NCBI GenBank assembly: GCA_964398315.1
Contig: CAYNMV010000001.1
Coordinates: 1-64,000 of the forward strand
Direction of reading: 5' to 3'
Source of the DNA: JADLCB01 sp964398315
GTDB lineage: Bacteria > Planctomycetota > Phycisphaerae > Tepidisphaerales > Tepidisphaeraceae
Length of the DNA stretch: 64,000 bases
Below the pieces are notes generated by a model. The model worked only from the letters and a program-made list of their open reading frames with translations, made no database searches and was not told the DNA's origin. The position numbers and the translations under genes are program-made. This document shows, in pieces, positions 1-8,792 of the stretch (its first letter is position 1; the number at the start of each line of letters is the position of its first letter).

Positions 1-1014
1 GCCCTGCGGCCGGGCGGTGGCGGCAAAAATGCCCGCGTCAGCAAGGCCACCGCCGCTCGCATCCGCAAAATTGCGGCTGAATTGGGGTATCGCCCCAATG
101 TGCTGGCCGCCGGGTTGCGTGGTGCATCGACCTCATCGGTCGCCGCCGTCTGGCAATTTGTCGATCTTTGGTACCACGATGCACGTATTGTGAATCAGTT
201 GCTGGCCCGCTTCCAGGCTGATGGCATCGCAACGTACCAGGCGGAACATCCGGCCCAGCCCGAGCGGTTGATCGCGGTGCTGGAGAATCTGCTGGAGCGC
301 CGGCCAGATGCCCTGATTATCCAGTGGCGGCCCGATCTGATGGATCACGAAGGCGTGCGCCAGATGCTCCAGCAGTTCAAGGCGACGCTGGCGGTGGTTC
401 CCTGGCCGGTCCAGGGAATGGACATCGATCAGGTGGTGCTGGACCGCACCAGCGCCATGCGGCAGGTGGTGCGTCACTTTGCCCACAGTGGCCGGCGGCG
501 GCTGTGCGTCATGCTGCACATGCAGGATGTGACCGATCGCCAGAAGTACGAGGTGATTCTCGATGAGTGCCGCCGGACGGGCCTGGAAATCCATGACCGC
601 CTGCTGCTGGACCTCAACGAGTGCATCTCGCCCCCGGAAGACCAGGCCGGCAGCTTCCTGGCGGCCCTTCAGTCGCACTTTTCCGGCGCGATCGATGTCG
701 ATGCCATCCTCTGCGCCAATGACGTGGCAGAGATGGTGGTTGCCAAGTTCCTGCGCGAGCAGGGCGTGCGCATCGGACAGGATGTGGCGCTGGTCGGGTT
801 GAATGATCCGCCCGCCCTGGCGCTGTGGGATCCGCCGCTGGCCGCCATTGACCGCAATCACGCGGAGTTGCAGCGGGTGATCTATGACCTGATGAGCCGG
901 CGGCTGGCGCAGCCTCAGATGCCGCCGGAGGTGCGCACCGTGCAGATGCGCATGGTGTGGCGAGAGTCGGCCGGGGGCGTTCCACCGGCCGTGCAATCCG
1001 AGAGCCCCGATTGA
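1..1014 (+). CDS. LacI-family transcriptional regulator, 5' end missing
   Basis: The reading frame is open from base 1, so the start lies outside the window. The first residues (VSKATAARIRKIAAELGY, then RPN and LAAGLRG) match the second half of a LacI helix-turn-helix and the hinge helix that inserts in the minor groove. The remaining roughly 300 residues look like the periplasmic-binding-protein-like effector domain, with ILCANDVAEMVVAKFL and VALVGLNDPP being typical late motifs. Only the first part of the HTH is absent. The stop codon is followed at once by the ATG of the prepilin-like gene, so the two are probably co-transcribed with the beta-helix gene. LacI members next to polysaccharide-related genes usually sense a sugar; the ligand here cannot be told. 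Confidence 0.9.
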   Translation, partial: ALRPGGGGKNARVSKATAARIRKIAAELGYRPNVLAAGLRGASTSSVAAVWQFVDLWYHDARIVNQLLARFQADGIATYQAEHPAQPERLIAVLENLLERRPDALIIQWRPDLMDHEGVRQMLQQFKATLAVVPWPVQGMDIDQVVLDRTSAMRQVVRHFAHSGRRRLCVMLHMQDVTDRQKYEVILDECRRTGLEIHDRLLLDLNECISPPEDQAGSFLAALQSHFSGAIDVDAILCANDVAEMVVAKFLREQGVRIGQDVALVGLNDPPALALWDPPLAAIDRNHAELQRVIYDLMSRRLAQPQMPPEVRTVQMRMVWRESAGGVPPAVQSESPD

Positions 1015-1764
1015 ATGAGGTATCCGATGCGCGCCCAGAACCAAGGCAATCGACACAAGCGGCCGGCGGGCTTCACGCTGGTGGAACTGCTGGTCGTCAT
1101 TGGGATCATTGCCCTGCTGATCAGCATTCTGCTGCCGGCCCTGAACAAGGCGCGGCAGTCGGCCTACCAGACCGCCTGCCTGAGCAACCTGCGATCGCTG
1201 GGGCAGTCGATGCTGATGTACAGCAACGACCACGGCGGCGTCTCGCCGCAGATTCAGATCGGCGCTGATCCGACCTGGATGTTCCAGCTCTGGCCCTACG
1301 TCTCGCAAAGCCCGGTTCCCGTCTACAAGAGTTACAAGCCCGGGGATAACTGGAACAAGACCGTCTTCAACTGTCCCTCCGGCAGCAGCAGCCGCTTCCG
1401 CCAGCAGGACGACCTGGGCTATATCTACTCTTTCAACGATTGGTTGCGCTCAGCGCGGGACGGCAAGACAATCCACGAGCGCGCCGGCCACAGCGCCCAC
1501 CTGTCCCGTGTGAAACGGCCTGCGGAGGTTTTCCTCCTGGTGGAACAGGCCGAAACCTGGATGCCCGGATACTGGTACTGGTCATACAAGACGGTCAACC
1601 CGATCGGCCACTCGGCGACGGAGCTGACCGCCCACCACTCCGGCCAGACCAACGCCCTGTTCGTGGATGGCCATGCCGAGGCGATGGCCGATGGTGACTG
1701 GCCGAGAACCTCAACCGGGGCGTACGTCTATGAGGAAAACCATCCCCGCTGGCGCGGCTGGTAA
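1015..1764 (+). CDS. Prepilin-type N-terminal cleavage protein with H-X9-DG tail
   Basis: The N-terminus carries a type IV prepilin/pseudopilin signal: basic residues, then G-F-T-L-V-E-L-L with cleavage expected between Gly19 and Phe20 and the conserved Glu at mature position 5, followed by one hydrophobic helix ending near LLPALNKAR. The C-terminal part contains HSGQTNALFVDGHAEAM, the H-X9-DG signature of the large planctomycete/verrucomicrobial pseudopilin family. Length 249 aa is usual for that family. Such proteins are thought to be exported by a type II/IV-pilus-like system, but their function is unproven. The ATG directly abuts the LacI stop; a second in-frame ATG lies 12 nt on (Met5). 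Confidence 0.9.
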   Translation: MRYPMRAQNQGNRHKRPAGFTLVELLVVIGIIALLISILLPALNKARQSAYQTACLSNLRSLGQSMLMYSNDHGGVSPQIQIGADPTWMFQLWPYVSQSPVPVYKSYKPGDNWNKTVFNCPSGSSSRFRQQDDLGYIYSFNDWLRSARDGKTIHERAGHSAHLSRVKRPAEVFLLVEQAETWMPGYWYWSYKTVNPIGHSATELTAHHSGQTNALFVDGHAEAMADGDWPRTSTGAYVYEENHPRWRGW

Positions 1765-1775
1765 GCTGACGAAGC
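1721..1775 (+). repeat. 55-bp direct repeat, left copy flanking assembly gap
   Basis: These 55 bases are identical to 1876-1930 on the far side of the N run. They encode the last 14 codons and stop of the prepilin-like protein plus 11 bases. The exact identity and the odd length suggest the ends of two contigs that overlap by an assembler k-mer rather than a biological duplication. Confidence 0.9.
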
Positions 1776-1875
1776 NNNNNNNNNNNNNNNNNNNNNNNNN
1801 NNNNNNNNNNNNNNNNNNNNNNNNNNNNNNNNNNNNNNNNNNNNNNNNNNNNNNNNNNNNNNNNNNNNNNNNNNN
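1776..1875. other. 100-N scaffold gap, probably artefactual
   Basis: Exactly 100 undetermined bases, the conventional placeholder for a gap of unknown size. Because both flanks carry the same 55 bp, merging them would remove the gap and one copy and leave about 73 bp between the prepilin-like gene and the beta-helix gene. Alternatively, an array of the 17-bp repeat just downstream has been collapsed here. Confidence 0.9.
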
Positions 1876-1930
1876 CGTACGTCTATGAGGAAAACCATCC
1901 CCGCTGGCGCGGCTGGTAAGCTGACGAAGC
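1876..1930 (+). repeat. 55-bp direct repeat, right copy flanking assembly gap
   Basis: Exact copy of 1721-1775. It repeats the 3' end of the prepilin-like gene in isolation, with no coding context upstream, as expected of an unmerged contig end. Confidence 0.9.
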
Positions 1931-1965
1931 AGGTACGCTGACGAAGCGGGTACGCTGATCGCGCT
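1915..1965 (+). repeat. Three imperfect 17-bp tandem units
   Basis: Units begin at 1915, 1932 and 1949 and share the core GGTACGCTGACGAAGC: the first unit has one substitution inside the core (A for C) and the third diverges after GGTACGCTGA. The array lies between the prepilin-like stop and the beta-helix start. It may have caused the assembly break, so the true copy number could be higher. Confidence 0.65.
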
Positions 1966-1992
1966 GCGGCAGGGGGGACTCCGATTGCCATC

Positions 1993-4854
1993 ATGAACTT
2001 TACACACAAGACGTTGTTTGCCCTCTGCGCTGTGTTGCTGCTGGGCGTCCATGGCCTGGCTGCTGACACCAGCGGCAACCTGCTGAAGAACACCGATTTC
2101 ACCGAGAAGAATGCCGATGGCTCACCGGCCGGCTGGCGCGGCAGCGGTGATCCGGTGGAGGTCATCGCCGCGGAGTTGCCTGGGCAGAAGACCAGCGGGG
2201 TTTCCATCCGCATCACCACCCAGGCGGGGGGGCTCGGCGAGTTCCTCCAGCGCATCCCGGCGAGGGGAAGCTGGAACTATCGTGTCAGCGGCTTCCTGCG
2301 CAGCGACAAGCCCGGTATCGGCCTGCTTCAGGTCAAGCTGTACCAGGAGGGTCGCGAGGTCAAGCGCTTCGACATCGGCCGGAAAAGTGCGCCCGAGTGG
2401 GCGCAAGCCAGCAGTGAGTTTGTCACACCGCGTGGTGTGGATGCCATCGAGGTGCTGTGCCGCTATGACCGCGGGGCGGCCAGCCAGGGTCAGATCGTGC
2501 AGTTCGCCGCGCTGGCTGTCGAATCGCTGGGTGAGAAAGTCTACATCCCGCCACGGCCGACCGAACTTGGCGCGGTGGCGACGTTCGAGTCGATCGGCCT
2601 GACCTTGCGGTATGAGGGGGATGCCAGTGATGCCGTCCGCGCGGCGGTGCGCTATCGCCGCAAGGGTGAGACCACATGGCAGCCCGGACTGGACCTGGTC
2701 CACCGCCCGACCGAGAGCCTGTTTCGCGGCAGCATCCTGAACGCCACGCCGGATACCGAATACGAGATTGAGTGCACCCTGCATGATTCGGGTTACGCAA
2801 ACCACTCTCCGGTCGCACTGAACACGGCCGTCCGCACCTGGTCTGATACGGTGCCGATTGCGTGCACCGTGCGCCTGCCGGCCGGTGTGTCGAACCAGCC
2901 GCTGGTGATCCAGGACAAGGGCACAGCCGATGGGTGGATCCTCTACACATCGGCCGAAGAAGGCAGCACCATCGACGCCGAATCAGCCGCGGAGGCGGCG
3001 GTGTCGATCAACGGGGCCGCGTACGTCATCTTCGACAATGTGATCGTGCGCGGCGGCTCGGTCCGCGGCATCGGCATCGAAAACTCGAACCACATTCGCA
3101 TCCGCCGCTGCGATATCGCCGGCTGGGGCGAGGTGGGGACGCGCCAGGAGGGGGTTGCCAACGGCCGCTGGGCCAATGCCCAGGGGAAGCCGATCGACTG
3201 GCAGGCAGGTGTGCATGTGGGCAGCGGCAGTTCGCAGGTGGTGGTTGAAGGGAACTTCATCCACGCCCCCCGCGGCACGACCAACTCCTGGGCCCATGGC
3301 CATCCCACCGGCAAGCAGGGCGTCATCCTCGCCATGACCAACGGCAATAACGTTGTCCGTGATAACGACCTGATCGGCAGCGAAGCGCACTGGTGGAACG
3401 ATGGGATCGAATCGCTGTTCAATGAGCGGGTGCAGGGTGGCCCGCACCGCGACACCGACATCTCGGGCAACGTGATCGCCTTCGCCAATGATGATGGCAC
3501 CGAGCTTGATGGTGGCCAGATCAACGTGCGCTTCTTCAACAACTGGGTGCAGTGGACCTTTTGCGGCGTGAGCTGTGCGCCGAACATGGCCGGGCCGAGC
3601 TATGTCTTCCGCAACCTGTTCGTGCTGACCGGCGATCAGCGCGGGCTGACCAACTTCGGCTTCAAGATGCCCGGTGATCGCCATCCCAACCCCGGCCGCT
3701 CGTTCCTGCTGCACAATACCATCATCAGTAACAACTATGGCCTGAGCACGGGGCACATGGGTGCGGGGGCATCGCCGATCACCGCGCGCAACAATGTTTA
3801 CCTGTCGGGGGAGATCAACCTGGTTGGCCGAATCGCCGGCAACTACGACCTGGACTATGACCTGATCCAGCCCGGCACCCTCTCGCCCCCGGATGCATCG
3901 GGGCAGGAGGCGAACGCCATCATCGGTACACCCACGTTTGAGGCGGCCGCCGCCGGGGATTATCGCCTGGCCGCGGGCAGCAGGGGGATCGATGCCGCCG
4001 TTCCGCTGGCAAGCGTGAACGACACGTTTGCCGGCGACAAGCCGGACATGGGGGCGTTTGAGCAGGGGGCGCCAGCCCTGTTCCCCCGCCGCCAGAGCGG
4101 CCTGTCGGCCCTGCCGCTGATGAACATGCTCACAGCACGCGCTGGCGGCGAAAGCAGTCAGGCAAGGATCGAACTGATTGTTCCCGCCGAGACCGGAACA
4201 CGCTGGACGGCCTATCCCAACGCAGACTGGCTGCGTTGTGAGCCGGCCACCGGCGTTGCGGGGGATGGGCCGCAGGTGATCACCCTCACGGCTGCTGCCG
4301 GCGATCTGTCGCCGCGCGATTACCGTGGTGCCATCACCTTCCGCACCGACCGCGGTTACTGCCGCACTGTGCTGGTGGGCCTGCGGGTGCATCATCCCCA
4401 GCCGTTTGCCGTGGAGATTGAGGCGGAGACAGGGGAATTGGCCGGCGGCTTTGTGAAGGTTCAGGATGCCAGTGCTTCGGGCGGGGCCTATCTGCAAACC
4501 CCGGCGGATTTCAACCGCGCCACGGACAGGGGTCGGGTCAGCTTTGCCTTTGAGGTGCCGGCCGATGGCACCTATTACGTGCAGTGCCGTATCCGCGTCC
4601 CCGGGCCGCTGTCCATGAACCACGATTCGCTGTTTGTTGCCATGGATGACGGGGAGCCGCTCGCCTGGCACCTCCAGCACCTCGGCTCGCCGCTGTTCCA
4701 TTGGCTGAATGTCCAGGACATCAAGTCGGAACAGCCGGCGGTGGCGTATCACCTGACCAGGGGCCGCCACATCCTGCACGTGCACCCGCGCGAAACACTG
4801 GCCAGCGTCGATGCCGTCCGTATCAGCAACGAACCGTTTATGCGTGCTGAGTAG
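1993..4854 (+). CDS. Secreted right-handed beta-helix protein, multidomain
   Basis: A 953-aa protein starting with a Sec signal peptide (basic start, then a hydrophobic core LFALCAVLLLGVHGLA). About residues 25-180 look like a carbohydrate-binding beta-sandwich and 190-285 like a fibronectin III-type module. About 290-690 form a parallel beta-helix rich in short N/I/V-containing repeats (NSNHIRIRRCDIAG, ISGNVIAFAND). About 715-800 resemble a BACON-like module (ADWLRCEPATGVAGDG), and the last 140 residues resemble a CBM6/35-like sandwich with AVEIEAE. Beta-helix proteins of this build are usually polysaccharide lyases or epimerases. I cannot point to a catalytic triad, so substrate and activity are open. 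It follows the LacI and prepilin-like genes on the same strand and probably forms an operon with them. Confidence 0.85.
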   Translation: MNFTHKTLFALCAVLLLGVHGLAADTSGNLLKNTDFTEKNADGSPAGWRGSGDPVEVIAAELPGQKTSGVSIRITTQAGGLGEFLQRIPARGSWNYRVSGFLRSDKPGIGLLQVKLYQEGREVKRFDIGRKSAPEWAQASSEFVTPRGVDAIEVLCRYDRGAASQGQIVQFAALAVESLGEKVYIPPRPTELGAVATFESIGLTLRYEGDASDAVRAAVRYRRKGETTWQPGLDLVHRPTESLFRGSILNATPDTEYEIECTLHDSGYANHSPVALNTAVRTWSDTVPIACTVRLPAGVSNQPLVIQDKGTADGWILYTSAEEGSTIDAESAAEAAVSINGAAYVIFDNVIVRGGSVRGIGIENSNHIRIRRCDIAGWGEVGTRQEGVANGRWANAQGKPIDWQAGVHVGSGSSQVVVEGNFIHAPRGTTNSWAHGHPTGKQGVILAMTNGNNVVRDNDLIGSEAHWWNDGIESLFNERVQGGPHRDTDISGNVIAFANDDGTELDGGQINVRFFNNWVQWTFCGVSCAPNMAGPSYVFRNLFVLTGDQRGLTNFGFKMPGDRHPNPGRSFLLHNTIISNNYGLSTGHMGAGASPITARNNVYLSGEINLVGRIAGNYDLDYDLIQPGTLSPPDASGQEANAIIGTPTFEAAAAGDYRLAAGSRGIDAAVPLASVNDTFAGDKPDMGAFEQGAPALFPRRQSGLSALPLMNMLTARAGGESSQARIELIVPAETGTRWTAYPNADWLRCEPATGVAGDGPQVITLTAAAGDLSPRDYRGAITFRTDRGYCRTVLVGLRVHHPQPFAVEIEAETGELAGGFVKVQDASASGGAYLQTPADFNRATDRGRVSFAFEVPADGTYYVQCRIRVPGPLSMNHDSLFVAMDDGEPLAWHLQHLGSPLFHWLNVQDIKSEQPAVAYHLTRGRHILHVHPRETLASVDAVRISNEPFMRAE

Positions 4855-5194
4855 TCCCGGGCACGGGATGAGGCCGGCAGGGGGCTGGCCGTGGGCGGGC
4901 CGGTCAGTCGTGAGCGGGTCAGGCTGAGCTCGCCATGATGCATGGCGGCACCGGGCGTTTGGCGATCTCAGCAGGCCCAGGCTCCATTTCCAATGGCGGG
5001 GGCGATGCCGCTTCGTGCGTAGGCAATAGAGGGTCATGGCAATATTTTGATATGAAGAATTGCCTCGCTGCAGGGCCGGGCAGAGAGGCATTTTTTTGCC
5101 GTTGCGGCATTTGGTTTATCCCGATTAAACCTATTCCGAATGGGGGTGAAGGGTTAAGCTGCTTGACTGCCTCGCCGGGAGAACACGAGCCATA
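4855..5194 (+). other. 340-bp intergenic region
   Basis: No credible gene. The only clear element is the hairpin with a T run at 5061-5097. The last 100 bases lead to the kinase start, with a GGGAGA ribosome-binding-like sequence about 10 nt before its ATG. I see no convincing -35/-10 pair. Confidence 0.6.
5061..5097 (+). terminator. Rho-independent terminator
   Basis: TGCCTC-G-CTGC, an 8-base loop, then GCAG-A-GAGGCA form a 10-bp stem with one internal mismatch, followed directly by seven T. It lies about 200 nt after the beta-helix stop and before the kinase start, so it separates these two units. Confidence 0.85.
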
Positions 5195-6781
5195 ATGACT
5201 GATCCAAATGAGCCGACCTGTCAATCCGAGGCCGACCGTCTGGCCCAGACGGTCGATCCGCGCGTGCTGGCCCAGGCGCGGCTGGCGGCGATCGTGGAGT
5301 GCTCGGATGATGCCATCGTGAGCAAGAGTCTCGAGGGAATCATCACCTCGTGGAACAAGGGGGCGGAGCGCATTTTCGGGTGGGTAGCCGACGAGGTGAT
5401 CGGCCAGCCGATCACCATCCTCATCCCACCCGATCGACTGGATGAAGAACCGGTCATTCTTGGCCGCATTCGGGCCGGCGAGCGGGTGGATCATTTCGAA
5501 ACCGTGCGGCAGACCAAGGACGGTCGACTGATCGATGTGTCGGTGACGATTTCGCCCGTCTGCGATGAGCGGGGCGGCATCATCGGCGTATCGAAGATCG
5601 CCCGTGATATCACTCACCAGAAGCGATACCAGGAAGAGCTGGCCGCAGCGAAGGCGGCGGCGGAGGAAGCGCGGGAAATCGCTGAGGCTGCCAGCCGGGC
5701 CAAGGACCACTTCCTGAGCGTGCTGTCGCACGAGCTGCGCACGCCGCTTACGCCGGTGCTGGGGGCCATCACCCTGATCGAGCACGATCCAAGTGTGCCG
5801 CCGCACGTCATTGAGCAGATCGATATGATCCGCCGCAATGTCGAGGCCGAGGCGCGCCTGGTCGATGACCTGCTTGACCTGACACGCATCGCCCACGGCA
5901 AGATTCGCCTTCATTTTGAGGTGGTTGACGCCCACGCCGCCCTGCGCGACGCGGCGGCAACCCTGCAGGGACAGATCGACGGCAAATCACTGTCACTGAC
6001 GCTGTCGCTCTGGGCCAAGCAGCATCACATCTGGGTTGATCCCGACCGCTTCCAGCAGATCGTGCTGAACGTGCTGGCCAACGCCGTTAAGTTCACGCCG
6101 GAAAATGGCTCCATCACGATTCGTACAAATGATCGACCGGATGCGATCGAGATTGAGGTGATCGACACCGGCATCGGCATCGAGCCGGAGGTGATCCCGC
6201 GGCTGTTTGATGCCTTCGAGCAGGGCGATCGTGGCATAACGCGGGCCTACGGCGGCCTGGGGCTGGGGCTGTCGATCGTCAAGTCGCTGGTGGACCTGCA
6301 CCAGGGGAAAGTGACCGTAAACAGCGCAGGGTCAGGGCGCGGCTCCACGCTCACACTGCAACTGCCGACCGTCAGCGCCACCGCCGCGCCGCCGCCGGCA
6401 TCGCCGATGACCAGCCGCACTGGCGGCCGGCACCGCATTCTGCTGGTGGAAGACCACCGCGATACCCGCCAGGTGCTGGTGCGCCTGCTCAGCGGGCTGG
6501 GATGCATCGTGACCTCGGTGGCCAGTGTGAAGGAAGCCATCGAGGCTGCCGAAAGCCAGCGCTTTGACCTGCTGGTATCCGACATCGGCCTGCCGGATGG
6601 CACGGGCATGGAAGTCATGCGGCACGTCGCCGCCCAGCATGGCGTCAAGGGGATCGCGCTGAGCGGCTACGGCCAGGATGAAGACCTCCGTCGCAGCCGC
6701 GAGGCAGGCTTCGTCACCCATCTGACCAAACCAGTCAACCTGCACGCCCTGCAGGAATGCATCCTCAAGCTGACGGCGTAA
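5195..6781 (+). CDS. Hybrid PAS sensor histidine kinase with receiver domain
   Basis: Cytoplasmic 528-aa kinase without membrane segments. Residues about 30-145 form a PAS domain (IVECSDDAIV, GIITSWNKGAERIFGW, and IARDITHQKR at its end). A coiled linker of about 30 residues rich in A/E/K leads to the HisKA dimerisation helix with the phospho-acceptor His in HFLSVLSHELRTPL. The HATPase has the N box (NVLANAVKFTPENG), G1 (DTGIGIEPE), F box (LFDAFEQG) and G2 (GGLGLGLSIV). A C-terminal receiver (RILLVEDHRDTR, acceptor Asp in VSDIGLPDG, TKPV) makes it hybrid. A separate output partner would be needed; none is adjacent. The ATG is preceded by GGGAGA. Confidence 0.95.
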   Translation: MTDPNEPTCQSEADRLAQTVDPRVLAQARLAAIVECSDDAIVSKSLEGIITSWNKGAERIFGWVADEVIGQPITILIPPDRLDEEPVILGRIRAGERVDHFETVRQTKDGRLIDVSVTISPVCDERGGIIGVSKIARDITHQKRYQEELAAAKAAAEEAREIAEAASRAKDHFLSVLSHELRTPLTPVLGAITLIEHDPSVPPHVIEQIDMIRRNVEAEARLVDDLLDLTRIAHGKIRLHFEVVDAHAALRDAAATLQGQIDGKSLSLTLSLWAKQHHIWVDPDRFQQIVLNVLANAVKFTPENGSITIRTNDRPDAIEIEVIDTGIGIEPEVIPRLFDAFEQGDRGITRAYGGLGLGLSIVKSLVDLHQGKVTVNSAGSGRGSTLTLQLPTVSATAAPPPASPMTSRTGGRHRILLVEDHRDTRQVLVRLLSGLGCIVTSVASVKEAIEAAESQRFDLLVSDIGLPDGTGMEVMRHVAAQHGVKGIALSGYGQDEDLRRSREAGFVTHLTKPVNLHALQECILKLTA

Positions 6782-7040
6782 TCGCCCGAGAGGATGAATC
6801 GGCTCGTCTTCGTTATCCCACGTTGAGCACGACAACGCGGCACGGGTTGCGCCAAACGGGGAACATGAGCGGTTCTCCAGGTGCCTGTGGGCAGGGCGCA
6901 GGCTGGTGGTCTTCTAGCCATGGTGATGGGGGATGCCGGCGGGCAGACGGAACGCGATGTGAACGCGCCGGAGTGGAGCAAATTGTTGACAATCAGCGGG
7001 CGATGTATGCCGGCTGAGCAATACCTGATTCATACGACAG

Positions 7041-7058
7041 GCGAACGCAGCGGTTCGC
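7041..7058. repeat. Inverted repeat upstream of glnA
   Basis: GCGAAC, six bases, GTTCGC: a perfect 6-bp inverted repeat about 100 bp before the glnA promoter candidate. It is followed 11 nt later by a run of eight T, so it may be a weak terminator of the upstream unit or an operator for glnA. Nothing in the sequence decides between these. Confidence 0.4.
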
Positions 7059-7156
7059 CAAAAATTCGGTTTTTTTTCGGTCCATACGCGGGCGCCGGGT
7101 ATGTCCCGGGTCACTGCGGGCCAGAAGACGCCGGCTTATGCCTCCCCATTCCCTCT

Positions 7157-7185
7157 TTGACGCATATTTGCGGTGTGATTAGCAT
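7157..7185 (+). promoter_or_regulatory. Sigma70-type promoter of glnA
   Basis: TTGACG (5/6 to consensus), exactly 17 bp, then TAGCAT (4/6). It lies 47 bp before the glnA ATG, which leaves a leader of about 40 nt with an AAAGGTGA ribosome-binding site. Confidence 0.6.
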
Positions 7186-7232
7186 GAACACCTGCCCACC
7201 GCGCCCTGTCGGGCAAGCAGAAAGGTGATCGC

Positions 7233-8645
7233 ATGACCCCGCAGCAAGTGCTCAAGCTGATCAAGGATCAGGACATCCGTTTTATCGATCTGCGGTTCAT
7301 GGATTTCCCCGGATTGTGGCAGCACGTCACCCTGCCGGTGACAGAACTCAACGCCGAGACGTTTGAACAGGGCATCGGCTTCGACGGCAGCTCGATTCGC
7401 GGCTGGCAGGCGATCAACGAGAGCGACATGCTGCTGATCCCGGTGGCCAACACCGCCAAGATTGATCCGTTCCTGCCCCATCCCACCCTGTCCATGATCA
7501 GCGATGTGCGCGATCCCATCACCAAAAAGGAGTACAGTCGGGATCCGCGCTCCATTGCCCGCAAGACCGCAAGCTTCCTCAAGAAATCCAGGATCGCCGA
7601 CACCGCCTATTTCGGCCCGGAACTGGAGTTCTTCATCTTCGACTACGCCTGGTACGACCAGGGTATCAATTTCGCCAAGTACCACGTCGGCAGTCGTGAA
7701 GGCATCTGGGGCCGCGGCGATGAAGACCCGACCAACATGGGCTACAAGGTGCGGCTCAAGGAGGGCTACTTCCCGGTGCCGCCAATGGATTCGCTCCAGA
7801 CCCTGCGCAGCGAGATGGTCGTGGCGCTGATGGACCTGGGAATCCCGGTGGAGTGTCATCACCACGAAGTCGCCACCGGCGGGCAGTGCGAGATCGACAT
7901 GCGTTACCAGGACCTGGTGACGATGGCCGACAGCGTCATGATGTACAAGTACGTCGTGAAGAACGTTGCCGCCCGCCACGGCAAGGTGGCGACCTTCATG
8001 CCCAAGCCGCTGTTCCAGGACAACGGCAGCGGCATGCACGTGCATTTTTCCCTGTGGAAGGGCAACAAACCCCTGTTTTCCGGCAACAAGTACGCTGGCC
8101 TGTCTGACCTGGGGCTGTATGCCATCGGCGGGATTCTCAGGCATGCCCGCTCGCTGTGCGCGTTCACCAATCCAACCACCAACAGCTACAAGCGCCTGGT
8201 GCCGGGGTATGAGGCGCCGGTCAACCTGGTCTACTCCAGCCGCAATCGCTCGGCAGCGGTGCGCATCCCCATGTACAGCGACAACCCGCGCACCCGGCGC
8301 CTCGAGTTCCGCTGCCCCGATTCCTCCTGCAATCCCTATCTCGCCTTCAGCGCCATCACCATGGCCGCGATCGATGGCATCGAGAACAAGATCGATCCCG
8401 GTGATCCGCTCGATAAAGACATCTACCACCTGACGACCGAGGAGTACGAGCAGATCGGCTCCGCCCCGGCCGACCTCGAATCAGCACTGGATGCGCTGGA
8501 AGCCGACCATGATTACCTGCTGAAGGGAGATGTGTTCACCGCGGATGTCATCCACTACTGGATCAAATACAAGCGCGAAAACGAGGTGGATGCCATCCGC
8601 ATCCGCCCGCATCCGTACGAGTTCTGCATGTATTTCGACATCTGA
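7233..8645 (+). CDS. glnA: Type I glutamine synthetase
   Basis: Forms glutamine from glutamate, ammonia and ATP in the cytoplasm. At 470 aa it has the length of the dodecameric GSI-beta class. The N-terminal beta-grasp domain has FDGSSIRGW (the latch/active-site region), and the catalytic domain has YFGPELEFFIFD, the metal-site histidine in GSGMHVHFSLW, and the Arg-rich glutamate/ATP site in NRSAAVRIP and RRLEFRCPDSSCNPYLAF. Tyr398 (DIYHLTTEE) corresponds to the adenylylated tyrosine of enteric GS, so control by GlnE-type adenylyltransferase is likely. It has its own promoter and lies alone between the kinase and tyrS. AAAGGTGA before the ATG fixes the start. Confidence 0.97.
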   Translation: MTPQQVLKLIKDQDIRFIDLRFMDFPGLWQHVTLPVTELNAETFEQGIGFDGSSIRGWQAINESDMLLIPVANTAKIDPFLPHPTLSMISDVRDPITKKEYSRDPRSIARKTASFLKKSRIADTAYFGPELEFFIFDYAWYDQGINFAKYHVGSREGIWGRGDEDPTNMGYKVRLKEGYFPVPPMDSLQTLRSEMVVALMDLGIPVECHHHEVATGGQCEIDMRYQDLVTMADSVMMYKYVVKNVAARHGKVATFMPKPLFQDNGSGMHVHFSLWKGNKPLFSGNKYAGLSDLGLYAIGGILRHARSLCAFTNPTTNSYKRLVPGYEAPVNLVYSSRNRSAAVRIPMYSDNPRTRRLEFRCPDSSCNPYLAFSAITMAAIDGIENKIDPGDPLDKDIYHLTTEEYEQIGSAPADLESALDALEADHDYLLKGDVFTADVIHYWIKYKRENEVDAIRIRPHPYEFCMYFDI

Positions 8646-8777
8646 TCCACCTGCCCGCAGCCTCCGCTGCACACCCCGGGGCAGCGGACGTGCCGTGGCG
8701 GCCCTGCTGCCGGTGGCGATCACGGTCCTGATCGTGTGGGGGGCTGCGCGGCGTTAGCCTTGGCGGGCCGTTCGATT

Positions 8778-8783
8778 TAGAAT
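8778..8783 (+). promoter_or_regulatory. -10 box of tyrS, 9 nt before the start codon
   Basis: TAGAAT (5/6) ends 9 bases before the tyrS ATG and no Shine-Dalgarno sequence lies between. No good -35 is seen. Transcription would begin at or within about 3 nt of the start codon, suggesting a leaderless mRNA. Confidence 0.5.
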
Positions 8784-8792
8784 CGCCGGACT

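Larger units (their letters stand above)
6782..7232 (+). other. 451-bp intergenic region upstream of glnA
   Basis: No gene-like reading frame stands out. The region holds the inverted repeat at 7041-7058, a T run at 7070-7077 and the glnA promoter candidate at 7157-7185. A perfect TTGACA at 6985-6990 lacks a good -10 box at the right distance. Confidence 0.6.

Noticed and set aside
2983..5091. 702-codon minus-strand frame opposite the beta-helix gene
   Set aside because: Same reason: a long mirror frame caused by high GC, with no family motif.
6985..6990. Perfect TTGACA upstream of glnA
   Set aside because: No acceptable -10 box 16-18 bp downstream; the pair at 7157-7185 is better placed.
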